NCBI GenBank assembly: GCA_035315345.1 | Contig: DATFYA010000089.1 | Span: 1 to 64,000 of the forward strand | Length of the DNA: 64,000 bases | Direction: 5' to 3' | Source: Candidatus Methylomirabilota bacterium | Lineage (GTDB): Bacteria; Methylomirabilota; Methylomirabilia; Rokubacteriales; CSP1-6 | Notes under the pieces: model-generated | The model's input: the letters and a program-made list of their open reading frames with translations, nothing else | What the model was told of the DNA's origin: nothing | Database searches by the model: none | Shown here: piece by piece, positions 16,920-25,650 of the stretch | Layout: the number at the start of each line of letters is the position of its first letter | Position numbering within the stretch: position 1 is the stretch's first letter | Position numbers and translations under genes: made by a program

Positions 16920-18074
16920 GTGCCGCGGCCGACGTTCACCGATGAGCACGAGATGCTGCGGCGGACCGTGCGCGCGTTCGTGGAGAAGGAGGTCGTGCCC
17001 CACGTCGACGCGTGGGAGGAGGCCGGCCGCATCCCGCGGGCGTTCTGGCGCCGGCTCGGCGAGCTGGGGCTGCTCGGCCTCGAGTTCCCCACCGAGTACG
17101 GCGGCGGCGGCGGGGACTTTCTCTCCAGCGTGGTGCTGGGCGAGGAGATGGCGCGCTGCCGATCGGGCGGGGTGGCGTTCAGCGTGCTCGTGCACACCGA
17201 CATGTCCTCGCCGTGGCTCACCCGCTTCGGCACCGAGGCCCAGAAGCGTGCCTACCTGCCGGGCATCGTGAGCGGCGAGACGGTCTGCGCCCTCGGCATC
17301 ACCGAGCCCGGGACGGGCTCGGACATGGCGGGCATCGCCACCCGGGCGGTGCGCGACGGCGACCGCTACCTGCTCACCGGCAGCAAGATCTTCATCACCA
17401 ACGGCGTGCACGGCGATCTCTACTTCATCGCGGCGCGCACGCATGCCGGCACCGCCGAGCGCCGGCACGCGGGCATCTCGATGTTCCTGGTGGAGCGCGG
17501 GTGGCCCGGCTTCACGGTGAGCCGGCGGCTCGACAAGATGGGCATGTGCGCCTCGGACACCGCCGAGCTGTCGCTGGAGGAATGCCCGGTGCCGGTCGCC
17601 AACCTCCTGGGCGAGGAGGGCCGCGGCTTCCACCAGCTGGCGGCCGGCCTGCAGCGTGAGCGCATCATGGCCGCGGTGCTCGCGCTCTCGGGCGCCGGCC
17701 AGGCCCTCGAGGACACCACGGGCTACCTTCGCGAGCGACACGCCTTCGACGGACCGCTCGCCGGCAAGCCGGTGCTGCGGCACCGGGTGGCCGACATGGC
17801 CACCGAGATCGAGGCGGCCCGCCACCTGGTCCATCACGCGGCCGCGCTCTACACCGCGGGCGAGGACTGCGTGACCGCGGTGTCGATGGCGAAGCTCTTC
17901 GCCACCGAGGTCGCCAATCGCGTCGCCTACCAGGCGGTGCAGCTGCACGGCGGCTACGGCTACATGCGCGAGTTCCCGGTCGAGCGCTTCTTCCGCGACG
18001 TGCGGCTCTGGACGATCGCCTCCGGCACCTCGGAGATCATGCGCGAGATCATCGCCAAGCGGATCCTCTCGTGA
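16920..18074 (+). CDS. Acyl-CoA dehydrogenase
   Basis: A 384-residue FAD flavoenzyme that introduces a trans-2,3 double bond into an acyl-CoA. Features: N-terminal helical domain, LGLLGLEFPTEYGGGGGD, FAD/substrate motif CALGITEPGTGSDMAG, and the C-terminal QLHGGYGYMREFPVERFFRD, where the Glu before FPVE matches the catalytic base of medium-chain enzymes. The start is a GTG at 16920, with a later ATG (EHEMLRRT) as the alternative. Its stop overlaps the next gene as GTGA, so dehydrogenase and crotonase are coupled and probably form successive beta-oxidation-like steps. Confidence 0.92.
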   Translation: MPRPTFTDEHEMLRRTVRAFVEKEVVPHVDAWEEAGRIPRAFWRRLGELGLLGLEFPTEYGGGGGDFLSSVVLGEEMARCRSGGVAFSVLVHTDMSSPWLTRFGTEAQKRAYLPGIVSGETVCALGITEPGTGSDMAGIATRAVRDGDRYLLTGSKIFITNGVHGDLYFIAARTHAGTAERRHAGISMFLVERGWPGFTVSRRLDKMGMCASDTAELSLEECPVPVANLLGEEGRGFHQLAAGLQRERIMAAVLALSGAGQALEDTTGYLRERHAFDGPLAGKPVLRHRVADMATEIEAARHLVHHAAALYTAGEDCVTAVSMAKLFATEVANRVAYQAVQLHGGYGYMREFPVERFFRDVRLWTIASGTSEIMREIIAKRILS

Positions 18075-18823
18075 GCGCCGCGCCGGCCGTCACCCTCACC
18101 CAGGACGGCGCGGTGGCCCGCCTGACGCTCGAGCGGCCCGAGGCCCGCAACGCGCTCAGCCGGGCCATGGCCGACGCGCTCGAGGGTGCCCTCGCGCGCC
18201 TGGCCCGCGCCGACGACGCGCGCGCGGTGGTGGTGGCCGGCCGGGGCCGATCCTTCTGCGCGGGCGCCGACATCTCCGAGATGCCCACGCTGTCGCCCGA
18301 CGAGGCCGAGGCGCTGGCCGCGCGCTGGCAGCGCATCATGGACGGCTTCGCGGCCCTGCCCCAGGTGACGATCGCGGCCGTCCAGGGCCACGCCCTCGGC
18401 GGCGGGCTCATGCTCGCGATCGCGCAGGATCTCCGCGTGGCCGAGGCCTCCGCGCGCTTCGGGCTGCCCGAGGTGGGCCTGGGCTTCAACCCGGGCTACG
18501 GCCTCGCCCGGCTGCTCGACATCGCCGGCGGGGCCCACGGGCGCGACCTGATGCTCACCGCCCGCGTCGTCGACGCCGCCGAGGCCTTTCGCATGGGCCT
18601 CGTGACCCGCGTGGTGCCCGACGGGGCGCTCGGCGCCGCGGCCGACGAGATGGCGCGCGACGTCGCGCGGTCGCCGCGCGGCGGCCTCGCCGCGAGCAAG
18701 GCCATCACCGCGGACCTGCGCGCGGGCCGGGCCGGCACCGAGCCGCGCGCCTACGGGGCCCTGCGCGCGGCGCCCGACGCCCAGGCCCGCATCGCCGCCT
18801 TCCTGAACCGTCGCCGACCGTAG
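18071..18823 (+). CDS. Enoyl-CoA hydratase/isomerase family protein lacking one catalytic Glu
   Basis: A 250-residue crotonase-fold protein. The oxyanion-hole segments are present (RSFCAGADI and QGHALGGG). Of the two catalytic glutamates of true hydratases, the second is kept (E134, in FGLPEVGLG), but the first position, normally in GGGCEL, is Met114 (GGGLML). It may therefore be an isomerase, hydrolase or decarboxylase-type crotonase and not a hydratase. The GTG start overlaps the acyl-CoA dehydrogenase stop (GTGA). A full-length Glu-complete crotonase occurs elsewhere in the window (39201). Confidence 0.85.
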   Translation: MSAAPAVTLTQDGAVARLTLERPEARNALSRAMADALEGALARLARADDARAVVVAGRGRSFCAGADISEMPTLSPDEAEALAARWQRIMDGFAALPQVTIAAVQGHALGGGLMLAIAQDLRVAEASARFGLPEVGLGFNPGYGLARLLDIAGGAHGRDLMLTARVVDAAEAFRMGLVTRVVPDGALGAAADEMARDVARSPRGGLAASKAITADLRAGRAGTEPRAYGALRAAPDAQARIAAFLNRRRP

Positions 18824-18836
18824 AAAGGACACGCGC

Positions 18837-19871
18837 ATGGCCGCCACGCTTCCGCTCCTCTACACGCACGTCATGGGCAGCCACGGCTTTCCTTCGTGGT
18901 TCTGGACCGCGCTCGACAAGATCAAGGCCGGCGAGTACGGGCAGACCGACGTGCGCGAGACCTTCGACGACGCCACCCAGCTCGCGATCCGCGACCAGGA
19001 GCGGGCGGGCATCGACGTCGTCTGCGACGGCGAGATGCGGCGCTACTTCTTCGTGCAGACCTTCTACGGGCACATGGAGGGGCTCGAGACGCTCGAGCCG
19101 CTGCGCAAGACCGGCCTCTACGCCTACGACAGCGTGCCGCGCTACCGCGCCACCCGGAAGGTCACGGTGCCGCGGGGCCTCGGCACGGTCGACGAGTTCA
19201 AGTACCTGATGACCCAGACCGACCGGCCGGTGAAGGCCACCTGCCCGGGCCCGGTGACCCTGTCCATCCACATCCAGACCCGCCCGGGCGACGCCTACAA
19301 CGGCGATCGGCTCGCCCTCTGCTGGGACCTGGTGCCTGCGGTCAATGCGGAGCTCCGAGCGCTGGCCGCGGCGGGAGCGACGTGGATCCAGGTCGACGAG
19401 CCGTCCGCCGCCATCGTGCCGGGCCAGGCCGCCGAGTACGTGAAGATGTTCAACGCCTGCGTGGAGGGCGTGCCCGCGAAGATCGGCTACCACGTCTGCT
19501 TCGGGAACCTGCTCTCGCGCCCGCGCGGCAAGCGGTCGTATCGCTGGATGTTCCCGGCGCTGCTGGAGACGCGCTGCGACCAGTTCGTGTTCGAGTACGC
19601 GAACCGGGAGATGGCAGAGATCGAGATGTGGAAGGAGATCGGGGTGGACCGCGACGTCGCGTGCGGAGTGGTTGACGTGAAGAGCTTCTACATGGAGACT
19701 CCCGAGGACGTGGCCGAGCGGGTGCGCCTCTGCCTCGACAGCGTCCCGGCGGAGCGGCTCTCGCTGGTGCCGGACTGCGGGTTCTTCCCGGTGCCGCGCT
19801 GGGTCGCCTTCGAAAAGCTCAAGCGCCTCGCCGCCGGCGTGGCGCTGGCGCGGCGGCAATTGCAGGGCTGA
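18837..19871 (+). CDS. MetE-like (UROD/MetE superfamily) zinc methyltransferase, short form
   Basis: A 344-residue barrel protein equal to the C-terminal catalytic half of cobalamin-independent methionine synthase. Putative zinc ligands match MetE: H219 and C221 (GYHVCFGN), E253 (FVFEYAN) and C314 (VPDCGFF). Substrate-side motifs include VVCDGEMRR (~61-69) and VDEPS (~186-190). Short MetE-like proteins act on thiols with varied methyl or alkyl donors (core-MetE with methylcobamides; epoxyalkane:CoM transferases are relatives), so methionine synthesis is only one option. AAAGGA precedes the ATG. It lies between the crotonase and the liv-type transporter. A paralogue is at 28457. Confidence 0.8.
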   Translation: MAATLPLLYTHVMGSHGFPSWFWTALDKIKAGEYGQTDVRETFDDATQLAIRDQERAGIDVVCDGEMRRYFFVQTFYGHMEGLETLEPLRKTGLYAYDSVPRYRATRKVTVPRGLGTVDEFKYLMTQTDRPVKATCPGPVTLSIHIQTRPGDAYNGDRLALCWDLVPAVNAELRALAAAGATWIQVDEPSAAIVPGQAAEYVKMFNACVEGVPAKIGYHVCFGNLLSRPRGKRSYRWMFPALLETRCDQFVFEYANREMAEIEMWKEIGVDRDVACGVVDVKSFYMETPEDVAERVRLCLDSVPAERLSLVPDCGFFPVPRWVAFEKLKRLAAGVALARRQLQG

Positions 19872-19903
19872 CCCACACCACTCTCAACGACGAGGGGGAC
19901 GAG

Positions 19904-21184
19904 ATGGCGACGACGAGACGGCAATTCCTCAAGACGGCGGGCGGCGCGGCGGCCGCCGGCGCGATCGGCTTTCCGGCGGTGGCGCGGGCCCAGGCCAGGC
20001 CGGGGGTGCCTTCGGACCCGGTCAAGATCGGCATCCTGGCCATCCGGGCCGGGATCGCGGCCCCGGTGGGCGCGGCCGGGCTGCGCGGCACCGAGTGGTG
20101 GGCGGAGCGGGTCAACAAGTCGGGGGGCATCCTCGGCCGCCCGGTGCAGCTGGTCGTCGAGGAGGAATCCACCCCGAAGGACACCGTGGAGCGCTACCGC
20201 AAGCTCATCCTCCAGGACAAGGTCGAGGTGGTCATCGGCGGGATCTCCACCGGGGTGACGCTGGCCCTGGGCCCCGTCGCGGAGGAGATGGAGACGCCGT
20301 GGCTGTCCTGGGACGGCACGACCCAGAAGGGCATCGAGGAGACCATGCCCAGCCCGAAGTGGGCCTTCCGCAGCGTGGACAACGAGGTCGAGGCCATCGT
20401 GGCCGGCCAGCTGACCCCGAAGTACTTCAGGGGCATCAAGTCGGTCGCGGGCATCGGCAACGACTACTCCTACGGCCACGACTGCTGGCAGACCTACCAG
20501 GCGGTGCTCAAGCGCTACGTGCCGGACGTGAAGTTCGTGCTCGAGCTGTTCCCCAAGCTCGGGGTGACCGACTTCACCTCGCACATCGCGGCCATCCAGC
20601 AGGCCAAGCCGGACCTGCTCATGTGCTCGTTCTGGTCGGGCGACGCGACGATCATCATGAAGCAGGCCGCCGCGGTCGGACTGTTCAAGAACATGAAGGG
20701 CGTCTTCACCACCGCGGGCGGGGTGCACGACTCGCTCAAGAAGGAGTTCACCCCCGAGGGGCTCCTGCTCGGCTACAACAGCATGTACTTCGCCGACCCC
20801 AAGGGCAGCCCGCTGCTCAAGCAATTCGTGAGCGAGTACCGGAGCAAGTACAACGAGTACCCGCCCTACGAGTGCGACCACGCCTACTTCAACATCGAGT
20901 CCTACAAGGCCGCGGTGGAGAAGGCCTACTCCACGTCGAAGAAGTGGCCGTCCCGGGCGGAAGTCGTCAAGGCCCTCGAGGGCATCGAGGTGGACTCGCT
21001 CTCGGGCAAGCGGTCGTGGCGGGCCGACCACGTGCAGATGTGCAGCTTCTATCAGGGCATCACCACCCACAAGAACAGCTACGACTTCGTCACCATCGAT
21101 CCGGTCGAGGTGGTCTCCACCCGGCAGGGCATGAAGCCGTCGGGCGCCAAGCTGATGGATTGGATCGGCTCCTGGAAGATCTGA
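19904..21184 (+). CDS. Branched-chain-amino-acid-type ABC transporter substrate-binding protein (LivK-like)
   Basis: A 426-residue periplasmic binding protein with a twin-arginine signal (MATTRRQFLKTAGGAAA) cleaved after ARA or AQA. The mature domain begins VKIGILAIRAGIAAPVG, the usual Peripla_BP_6 start, with NKSGGILGRPVQLVVEE in lobe 1. This family binds amino acids, amides, urea or aromatic acids. It heads a run with a second binding protein and livH, livM, livG and livF homologues, so it is the probable ligand receptor of that transporter. Tat export suggests folding before export. The ligand cannot be read from the sequence. Confidence 0.9.
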   Translation: MATTRRQFLKTAGGAAAAGAIGFPAVARAQARPGVPSDPVKIGILAIRAGIAAPVGAAGLRGTEWWAERVNKSGGILGRPVQLVVEEESTPKDTVERYRKLILQDKVEVVIGGISTGVTLALGPVAEEMETPWLSWDGTTQKGIEETMPSPKWAFRSVDNEVEAIVAGQLTPKYFRGIKSVAGIGNDYSYGHDCWQTYQAVLKRYVPDVKFVLELFPKLGVTDFTSHIAAIQQAKPDLLMCSFWSGDATIIMKQAAAVGLFKNMKGVFTTAGGVHDSLKKEFTPEGLLLGYNSMYFADPKGSPLLKQFVSEYRSKYNEYPPYECDHAYFNIESYKAAVEKAYSTSKKWPSRAEVVKALEGIEVDSLSGKRSWRADHVQMCSFYQGITTHKNSYDFVTIDPVEVVSTRQGMKPSGAKLMDWIGSWKI

Positions 21185-22173
21185 TCGCGCGCCGGGCGCT
21201 CTTCCGCGTGGCCGGAGCGGCGGTCCTCGCCGCTCCGGCGGCCGTTCTCGCCCAGACGACGGCTCGCGTCCATCGACTGGGCCTCCTGGCGCCCACCCCG
21301 CCGCCCACGCCGGCGGACGGGACCGCGGCGGTTCGCTCGGTGCCCGCGTTCCTCGAGGAGATGGGGTATCGACCGGGCCGGAACCTGGTCCTCGAGCAGC
21401 GGTACGCCGCCGGCCGGCTCGAGCGGCTTCCCGCGCTGGCTCGCGAGCTGGTCCGCGCCCGGATCGACGTCATCGTCGCAATCGGCGCCGCGGCGACCCG
21501 GGCCGCGCGGGCGGCCAGCACCACGGTGCCGGTGGTCTTCCTCGGCAATTTCGATCCGATCGCGATCGGCCTCGTGAAGAGCCTCGCCAGACCGGAGGCC
21601 AACGTGACCGGGGTCCTGATCGCCCCGGCGGGCACCCTCGCCGGCAAGAAGCTCGAGCTGCTGAAGGCCGCGGTACCCCGCGCCACCCGCATCGCGCTGC
21701 TCTCCCACGAGGATCCCGGCCTCCGCGCCCAGGAGCAGGAGACCGACGCCGCCGCCGTCGCCCTCGGCATCGCGCTGCCGGTCACGCGGGTGGTCGGCGG
21801 CGACTACGAGCGCGCCTTCACCGCGCTGGTCGCCGATCGGCCCGACGCGCTGTTCGTGGGCGCGTCGACCTACTTCATGCGCGACCGCAAGCGCATCATC
21901 GAGCTGGCGGCCCGGCATCGCCTCCCCGCCATCTACGAGTGGCCCGAGCAGGTCGAGGAGGGCGGCCTCATGTCCTACGGCAGCGATCTCGGCGCGACGA
22001 CCCGCCGCGTCGCCCAGTACGTGGACCGCATCTTCAAGGGCGCCCGGCCCGGCGACCTGCCCGTCGAGCAGCCCACCGAGCTGCAGCTCGTCGTCAATCT
22101 GCGGACGGCCCGGGCCCTGGGGCTCGACCTGTCTCCGGCCCTGCTGGCGCGGGCCGCCCGGGTCATCGAGTAG
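21160..22173 (+). CDS. ABC_sub_bind (PF04392) substrate-binding protein inside the liv-type operon
   Basis: About 330 residues; signal peptide RRALFRVAGAAVLAAPAAVLAQ, then the family pattern: VHRLGLLAP, IDVIVAIGAAATRAARAA, ARPEANVTG and the C-terminal LQLVVNLRTARALGLD. There is no ATG in the right place. The frame runs back through CTG at 21181 and TTG at 21160 into the end of the LivK-like gene, so I give the TTG as a nominal start; the genes overlap by up to 25 nt and are translationally linked. It is a different fold family from the LivK-like protein just upstream, so the transporter has two unrelated candidate receptors. A relative is at 8324. Confidence 0.8.
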   Translation: MDRLLEDLIARRALFRVAGAAVLAAPAAVLAQTTARVHRLGLLAPTPPPTPADGTAAVRSVPAFLEEMGYRPGRNLVLEQRYAAGRLERLPALARELVRARIDVIVAIGAAATRAARAASTTVPVVFLGNFDPIAIGLVKSLARPEANVTGVLIAPAGTLAGKKLELLKAAVPRATRIALLSHEDPGLRAQEQETDAAAVALGIALPVTRVVGGDYERAFTALVADRPDALFVGASTYFMRDRKRIIELAARHRLPAIYEWPEQVEEGGLMSYGSDLGATTRRVAQYVDRIFKGARPGDLPVEQPTELQLVVNLRTARALGLDLSPALLARAARVIE

Positions 22174-22185
22174 CGCCGCCGCCGC

Positions 22186-23073
22186 GTGAGCGCGAACCTC
22201 GTCGCCATCCTCATGGGCGGCGTCTTCCACGCCGCCGTCCTGTTCCTGGTCTCGGCGGGCCTGCAGCTGGTGTTCGGGGTGCAGAAGATCTTCAATCTGG
22301 CCTGCGGGTCGTTCTACGCCCTCGGCGCCTACGTGGGGGTGTCCGCGGTGGCGCTGTTCGTGTCCGCGGGGGGCCCGCCGTCGCTCTTCATCCTGCCCTT
22401 GATCCTCGCCGGGCTCCTGGCCGGAGCGGTGGGGCTGGTGGTGGAGCGCGGGCTGCTGCGCTTCGTGTACGACCGCGACGAGACCTTCCAGCTGCTGCTG
22501 ACCTTCGCGGTCGTGCTGATGATGGAGGACGCGATCCGCCTGACCTGGGGCACCGCGCCGCAGTCCACCTCCGGCTACTACCTGCGCTACGGCCAGGCCC
22601 GGATCCTGGGCGCGGTGGTGCCGGTCTACAACCTCATCGTGATCGCGGCCAGCGTGCTGATCGCGGCCGGCCTCGGCTACATGCTCACCCGCACCGCCTT
22701 CGGGCGCATCATCCGGGCCGCCGCCGACAACCGCGAGATGGCCGAGGCCCTCGGCGTCGACATGCGCTCGGTCTACGCACGGGTGTTCACGCTCGGCGCC
22801 GCCCTCGGCACCCTCGGCGGCGCGCTCGTGATCCCGGCCACCGCGGCCATGAGCGAGATGGGCATCGAGCTGATCGTGGAGGCCTTCGCGGTGGTGGTGA
22901 TCGGCGGCCTCGGCAGCATGCGCGGGGCGCTGGTGGGCGCGCTGGTGGTCGGCGTGCTGCGCGCGCTGGCGATCAGCGTGTACCCCGAATTGGAGATGCT
23001 CCTCATCTACCTCATCGTGATCGCGGTGCTGCTGCTCCGCCCCCGCGGCCTCTTCGGAGGCGCCGCCGCATGA
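22186..23073 (+). CDS. livH: Branched-chain-type ABC transporter permease, LivH-like
   Basis: A 295-residue inner-membrane permease with about eight hydrophobic segments. The family segment ALGTLGGALVIP and the C-terminal VVVIGGLGSMRGALVGAL are characteristic of LivH. The GTG at 22186 lies 12 bp after the preceding binding-protein gene. Its stop overlaps the LivM-like start (ATGA). It should form half of the membrane channel of the transporter encoded by 19904-25478. The livH symbol marks homology; amino-acid specificity is not shown. Confidence 0.9.
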   Translation: MSANLVAILMGGVFHAAVLFLVSAGLQLVFGVQKIFNLACGSFYALGAYVGVSAVALFVSAGGPPSLFILPLILAGLLAGAVGLVVERGLLRFVYDRDETFQLLLTFAVVLMMEDAIRLTWGTAPQSTSGYYLRYGQARILGAVVPVYNLIVIAASVLIAAGLGYMLTRTAFGRIIRAAADNREMAEALGVDMRSVYARVFTLGAALGTLGGALVIPATAAMSEMGIELIVEAFAVVVIGGLGSMRGALVGALVVGVLRALAISVYPELEMLLIYLIVIAVLLLRPRGLFGGAAA

Positions 23074-24008
23074 GGGGCCGGCTGGTCCTCGCCGCGGTGC
23101 TCGCCGTGCTGATCGCGCTGCCGCTGGCCCTGAGCCCGTACCGCGTGCTGCTGATGCTGCCGTTCATGGCCTACGGGGTGATTCTTCTCGGCCTGAACCT
23201 GCTCTTCGGCTACACCGGGCTGGTGTCGTTCGGCCACGCCCTCTTCGTCGGCATCGGGGCCTACACCGCCGCGGCCCTCACCGCGCAGGGGGTGCGGTCG
23301 CTCGAGGTCATCGTGCTGCTCGCGGCCGCGCTGGGCGCGCTGGCCGCCGCGCTGGTCGGCGCCCTCTGCGTGCGCTACGTGAAGATCTACTTCGGCATGC
23401 TGACGCTCGCCTTCGGCATGGTCTTCTACACCTTCCTGCTGAAGTTCTATCGCATCACCGGCGGCGACGAGGGCATGCCGGTGCTCCGGCCCCTGCTGCT
23501 GGGCCTGAATCTCGACGGCATGTCGAAGACCGCCTTCCTGGTGGGCCCGTACTACTACTACTGCCTCGGCGTGCTGGTGCTGGCCGCCGCGGTCATGTGG
23601 CGCATCGTGCACTCGCCGTTCGGCCTCTGTCTGCGCACGATCCGCGACAACCCGACCAAGGCGGAGGCGCTCGGGGTCAGCGTGACCCGCTATCGCTGGT
23701 ACGCCTTCGTCATCTCGGCGGTGTTCGCGGCGGTAGGGGGCGCGCTGCTCGCCCCGCCCACCGGCAACGTCGACCCCACGCTGGCCTACTGGACGCACTC
23801 CGGCAACCTGGTGTTCATGGTGCTGCTCGGCGGCTTCGCGAGCTTCTTCGGCCCGGTGCTGGGCGCGTTCGTGTTCATCTTCCTGCAGGACACGGTGATG
23901 TCGGTGGTGCCCTACTGGCGCCTGGTGTTCGGCGCCATCCTGGCCGCCCTCGTGATCTTCGCCCCCGGCGGTCTGATGGGCTTTCTCGTCAGGCCACGCC
24001 CGTCGTGA
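23070..24008 (+). CDS. livM: Branched-chain-type ABC transporter permease, LivM-like
   Basis: A 312-residue permease. The N-terminus has a hydrophobic helix, then GLNLLFGYTGLVSFGHALFVG, the LivM hallmark. Later motifs include SPFGLCLRTIRDNPTKAEALG (coupling helix, about residues 189-209) and ending FAPGGLMGFLVRP. The ATG overlaps the livH stop (ATGA) and its own stop overlaps livG (GTGA), so channel subunits are made in step. About eight TM segments are visible. Confidence 0.9.
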   Translation: MRGRLVLAAVLAVLIALPLALSPYRVLLMLPFMAYGVILLGLNLLFGYTGLVSFGHALFVGIGAYTAAALTAQGVRSLEVIVLLAAALGALAAALVGALCVRYVKIYFGMLTLAFGMVFYTFLLKFYRITGGDEGMPVLRPLLLGLNLDGMSKTAFLVGPYYYYCLGVLVLAAAVMWRIVHSPFGLCLRTIRDNPTKAEALGVSVTRYRWYAFVISAVFAAVGGALLAPPTGNVDPTLAYWTHSGNLVFMVLLGGFASFFGPVLGAFVFIFLQDTVMSVVPYWRLVFGAILAALVIFAPGGLMGFLVRPRPS

Positions 24009-24766
24009 CCGCGCCCGCGCTCCTGGACGCCCGCGACGTGCGGAAGCTCTACGGTGACTTCTGCGCGCTCGACGGGGTGAGCCTGTCGGTCGGCGCCGGG
24101 GAATTCGTCTCGATCATCGGGCCCAACGGCGCCGGCAAGTCCACCCTGATCAACGTGCTCACCGGCCTCCTCGCCCCCAGCGGCGGACACGTGCGCTTCA
24201 AGGGGCAGGACATCGGCGGCATCGGCCCGGTCGCCCTCACCCGGCTCGGCATGGCGCGCAGCTTTCAGCTGGTGCAGATCTTCCCCGACCTGACCGTGCT
24301 GGAGACCCTGCAAGCCGCGGTGGTGTCCCGCCGTGGCCACGGGCTGCGGCTCTTCACCTCGCTCCGGCACGACCGGCAGACCGAGGCGGAGGCCCTCGAG
24401 GTCGCCGACCTCTTCGGCCTCGCCGACCGGGCGGGCCGGCGGGCTCGCGAGCTGCCGCAGGGGGACAAGAAGCTCCTCGACGTCGCGTCGGCCTTTGCGC
24501 TGCGGCCCGAGATCATCCTGCTCGACGAGCCGACCAGCGGCGTGAGCACCGCGGACAAGCACGCGGTCATGGAGATCCTGGTCGGGGCCGCGAAGCGGAT
24601 CGGGTTGCGCGCGATCATCCAGGTCGAGCACGACATGGACATCGTCTTCGGCTACTCGGACCGCATCGTCGCGCTCCACCAGGGTCGAGTCCTGGCCGAC
24701 ACCACCCCGGCCGGGATCCGCGCCGATGCCCACGTGGTGGACACCGTCATCGGACGGAAGCGCTAG
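24005..24766 (+). CDS. livG: Branched-chain-type ABC transporter ATPase, LivG-like
   Basis: A 253-residue nucleotide-binding subunit. Walker A is GPNGAGKST, the Q-loop region is ARSFQLVQIFPDLTV, and Walker B is IILLDEPTSGVS. The ABC signature position reads RELPQGDKKLLDVA and not LSGGQ, a variant found in LivG subfamilies. The H-loop is QVEHDMD. The GTG start overlaps the livM stop. It pairs with the LivF-like ATPase that follows. Confidence 0.9.
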   Translation: MTAPALLDARDVRKLYGDFCALDGVSLSVGAGEFVSIIGPNGAGKSTLINVLTGLLAPSGGHVRFKGQDIGGIGPVALTRLGMARSFQLVQIFPDLTVLETLQAAVVSRRGHGLRLFTSLRHDRQTEAEALEVADLFGLADRAGRRARELPQGDKKLLDVASAFALRPEIILLDEPTSGVSTADKHAVMEILVGAAKRIGLRAIIQVEHDMDIVFGYSDRIVALHQGRVLADTTPAGIRADAHVVDTVIGRKR

Positions 24767-24770
24767 CGCC

Positions 24771-25478
24771 GTGCTCTCGGTGTCGTCCGTCGACGTCTTC
24801 ATCCAGCACAGCCACATCCTGCGCCAGGTCTCGCTGGCGGTCGGCGAGCGGGAGGTGGTCTGCCTGGTGGGCCGCAACGGCGCCGGCAAGACCACCACCT
24901 TGCGAACGATCATGGGCTACGTGCGCCCGCGCGCCGGACGGGTGGTGTTCGGCGACGAGGAGATCCACGGCCGCCCGACCCACGAGATCGCCCGCCGCGG
25001 GATCGGATTCGCCCCGGAGGACAGCGGGATCTTCGCGGATCTCACGGTGGCCGAGAACATCGAGATCGCCACGTGGACGAGGCCCGGCGGTCGCCCGACC
25101 GCCGAGCGCCTCGAGCGCGCGTACGAGGTCTTCCCCGTCCTTCGCAAGTACCGCCACCGCAAGGGTCCCGAGATGAGCGGCGGCGAGCGCAAGATGCTGT
25201 CGGTCGCGCGGGCGCTCGCCCTCGACCCGCGCTTGCTCCTCCTCGACGAGCCGTTCGAGGGGCTCTCGCCCGCCATCATCCCCACGGTCAGCGACGGTCT
25301 CGCCGAGATCACCCGCCGCGGTCATTCGATCCTCCTCGCCGAGTCCAACATCCACCACGTTCCCGAGTTCGCCACGCGACTCTACGTCATCGAGCGCGGC
25401 GAGATCATCTTCGCGGGCCCCCCGGGCGCGGTGCGGGCCGATACAGCGACCATGCGGATCATCGGGGGGGCGGCCTGA
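24771..25478 (+). CDS. livF: Branched-chain-type ABC transporter ATPase, LivF-like
   Basis: A 235-residue nucleotide-binding subunit. Walker A is GRNGAGKTT, signature EMSGGERKMLSVARAL, Walker B LLLLDEPFEGLSP. The usual H-loop His is not obvious: the segment reads SILLAESNIHHVP, with Ser-Asn where many LivF proteins have Glu-Gln(x)-n-x patterns. This is the LivF-type lineage in which Asn or Gln takes that place. I chose the GTG at 24771, four bases after livG; an ATG at 24726 would overlap livG by 41 nt. It closes the operon that begins at 19904. Confidence 0.88.
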   Translation: MLSVSSVDVFIQHSHILRQVSLAVGEREVVCLVGRNGAGKTTTLRTIMGYVRPRAGRVVFGDEEIHGRPTHEIARRGIGFAPEDSGIFADLTVAENIEIATWTRPGGRPTAERLERAYEVFPVLRKYRHRKGPEMSGGERKMLSVARALALDPRLLLLDEPFEGLSPAIIPTVSDGLAEITRRGHSILLAESNIHHVPEFATRLYVIERGEIIFAGPPGAVRADTATMRIIGGAA

Positions 25479-25584
25479 GCCGGTGTATCCCCGCGAAATA
25501 TCGTGACGGCGGTGAGCTGACCTGCGCTGGCCGGTAATTTCTTCACAGCCTCCGGTGGCCGACGCGCCGCTCGGCAAAACGAAC

Positions 25585-25614
25585 TTGTCCCGTTGAACGG
25601 GCGAGGACTATTCT
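25585..25614 (+). promoter_or_regulatory. Promoter with an internal palindromic operator, upstream of the Pal-like gene
   Basis: TTGTCC (25585-25590), 18-bp spacer, TATTCT (25609-25614). Inside the spacer is a perfect inverted repeat CCCGTT-G-AACGGG (25589-25601), placed where a bound repressor would block polymerase. The rest of the 172-bp spacer 25479-25650 is moderately AT-enriched for this genome, and shows nothing else that I recognise. Confidence 0.5.
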
Positions 25615-25650
25615 CGGCAGTCGAGCCGAGCTCTGGTCCCGGAGGAGTCA

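Noticed and set aside
21160-21184. Frameshift or fusion between the two binding proteins of the liv operon
   Set aside because: The LivK-like protein ends normally for its family and the second has its own signal peptide, so they are separate genes despite the missing ATG.
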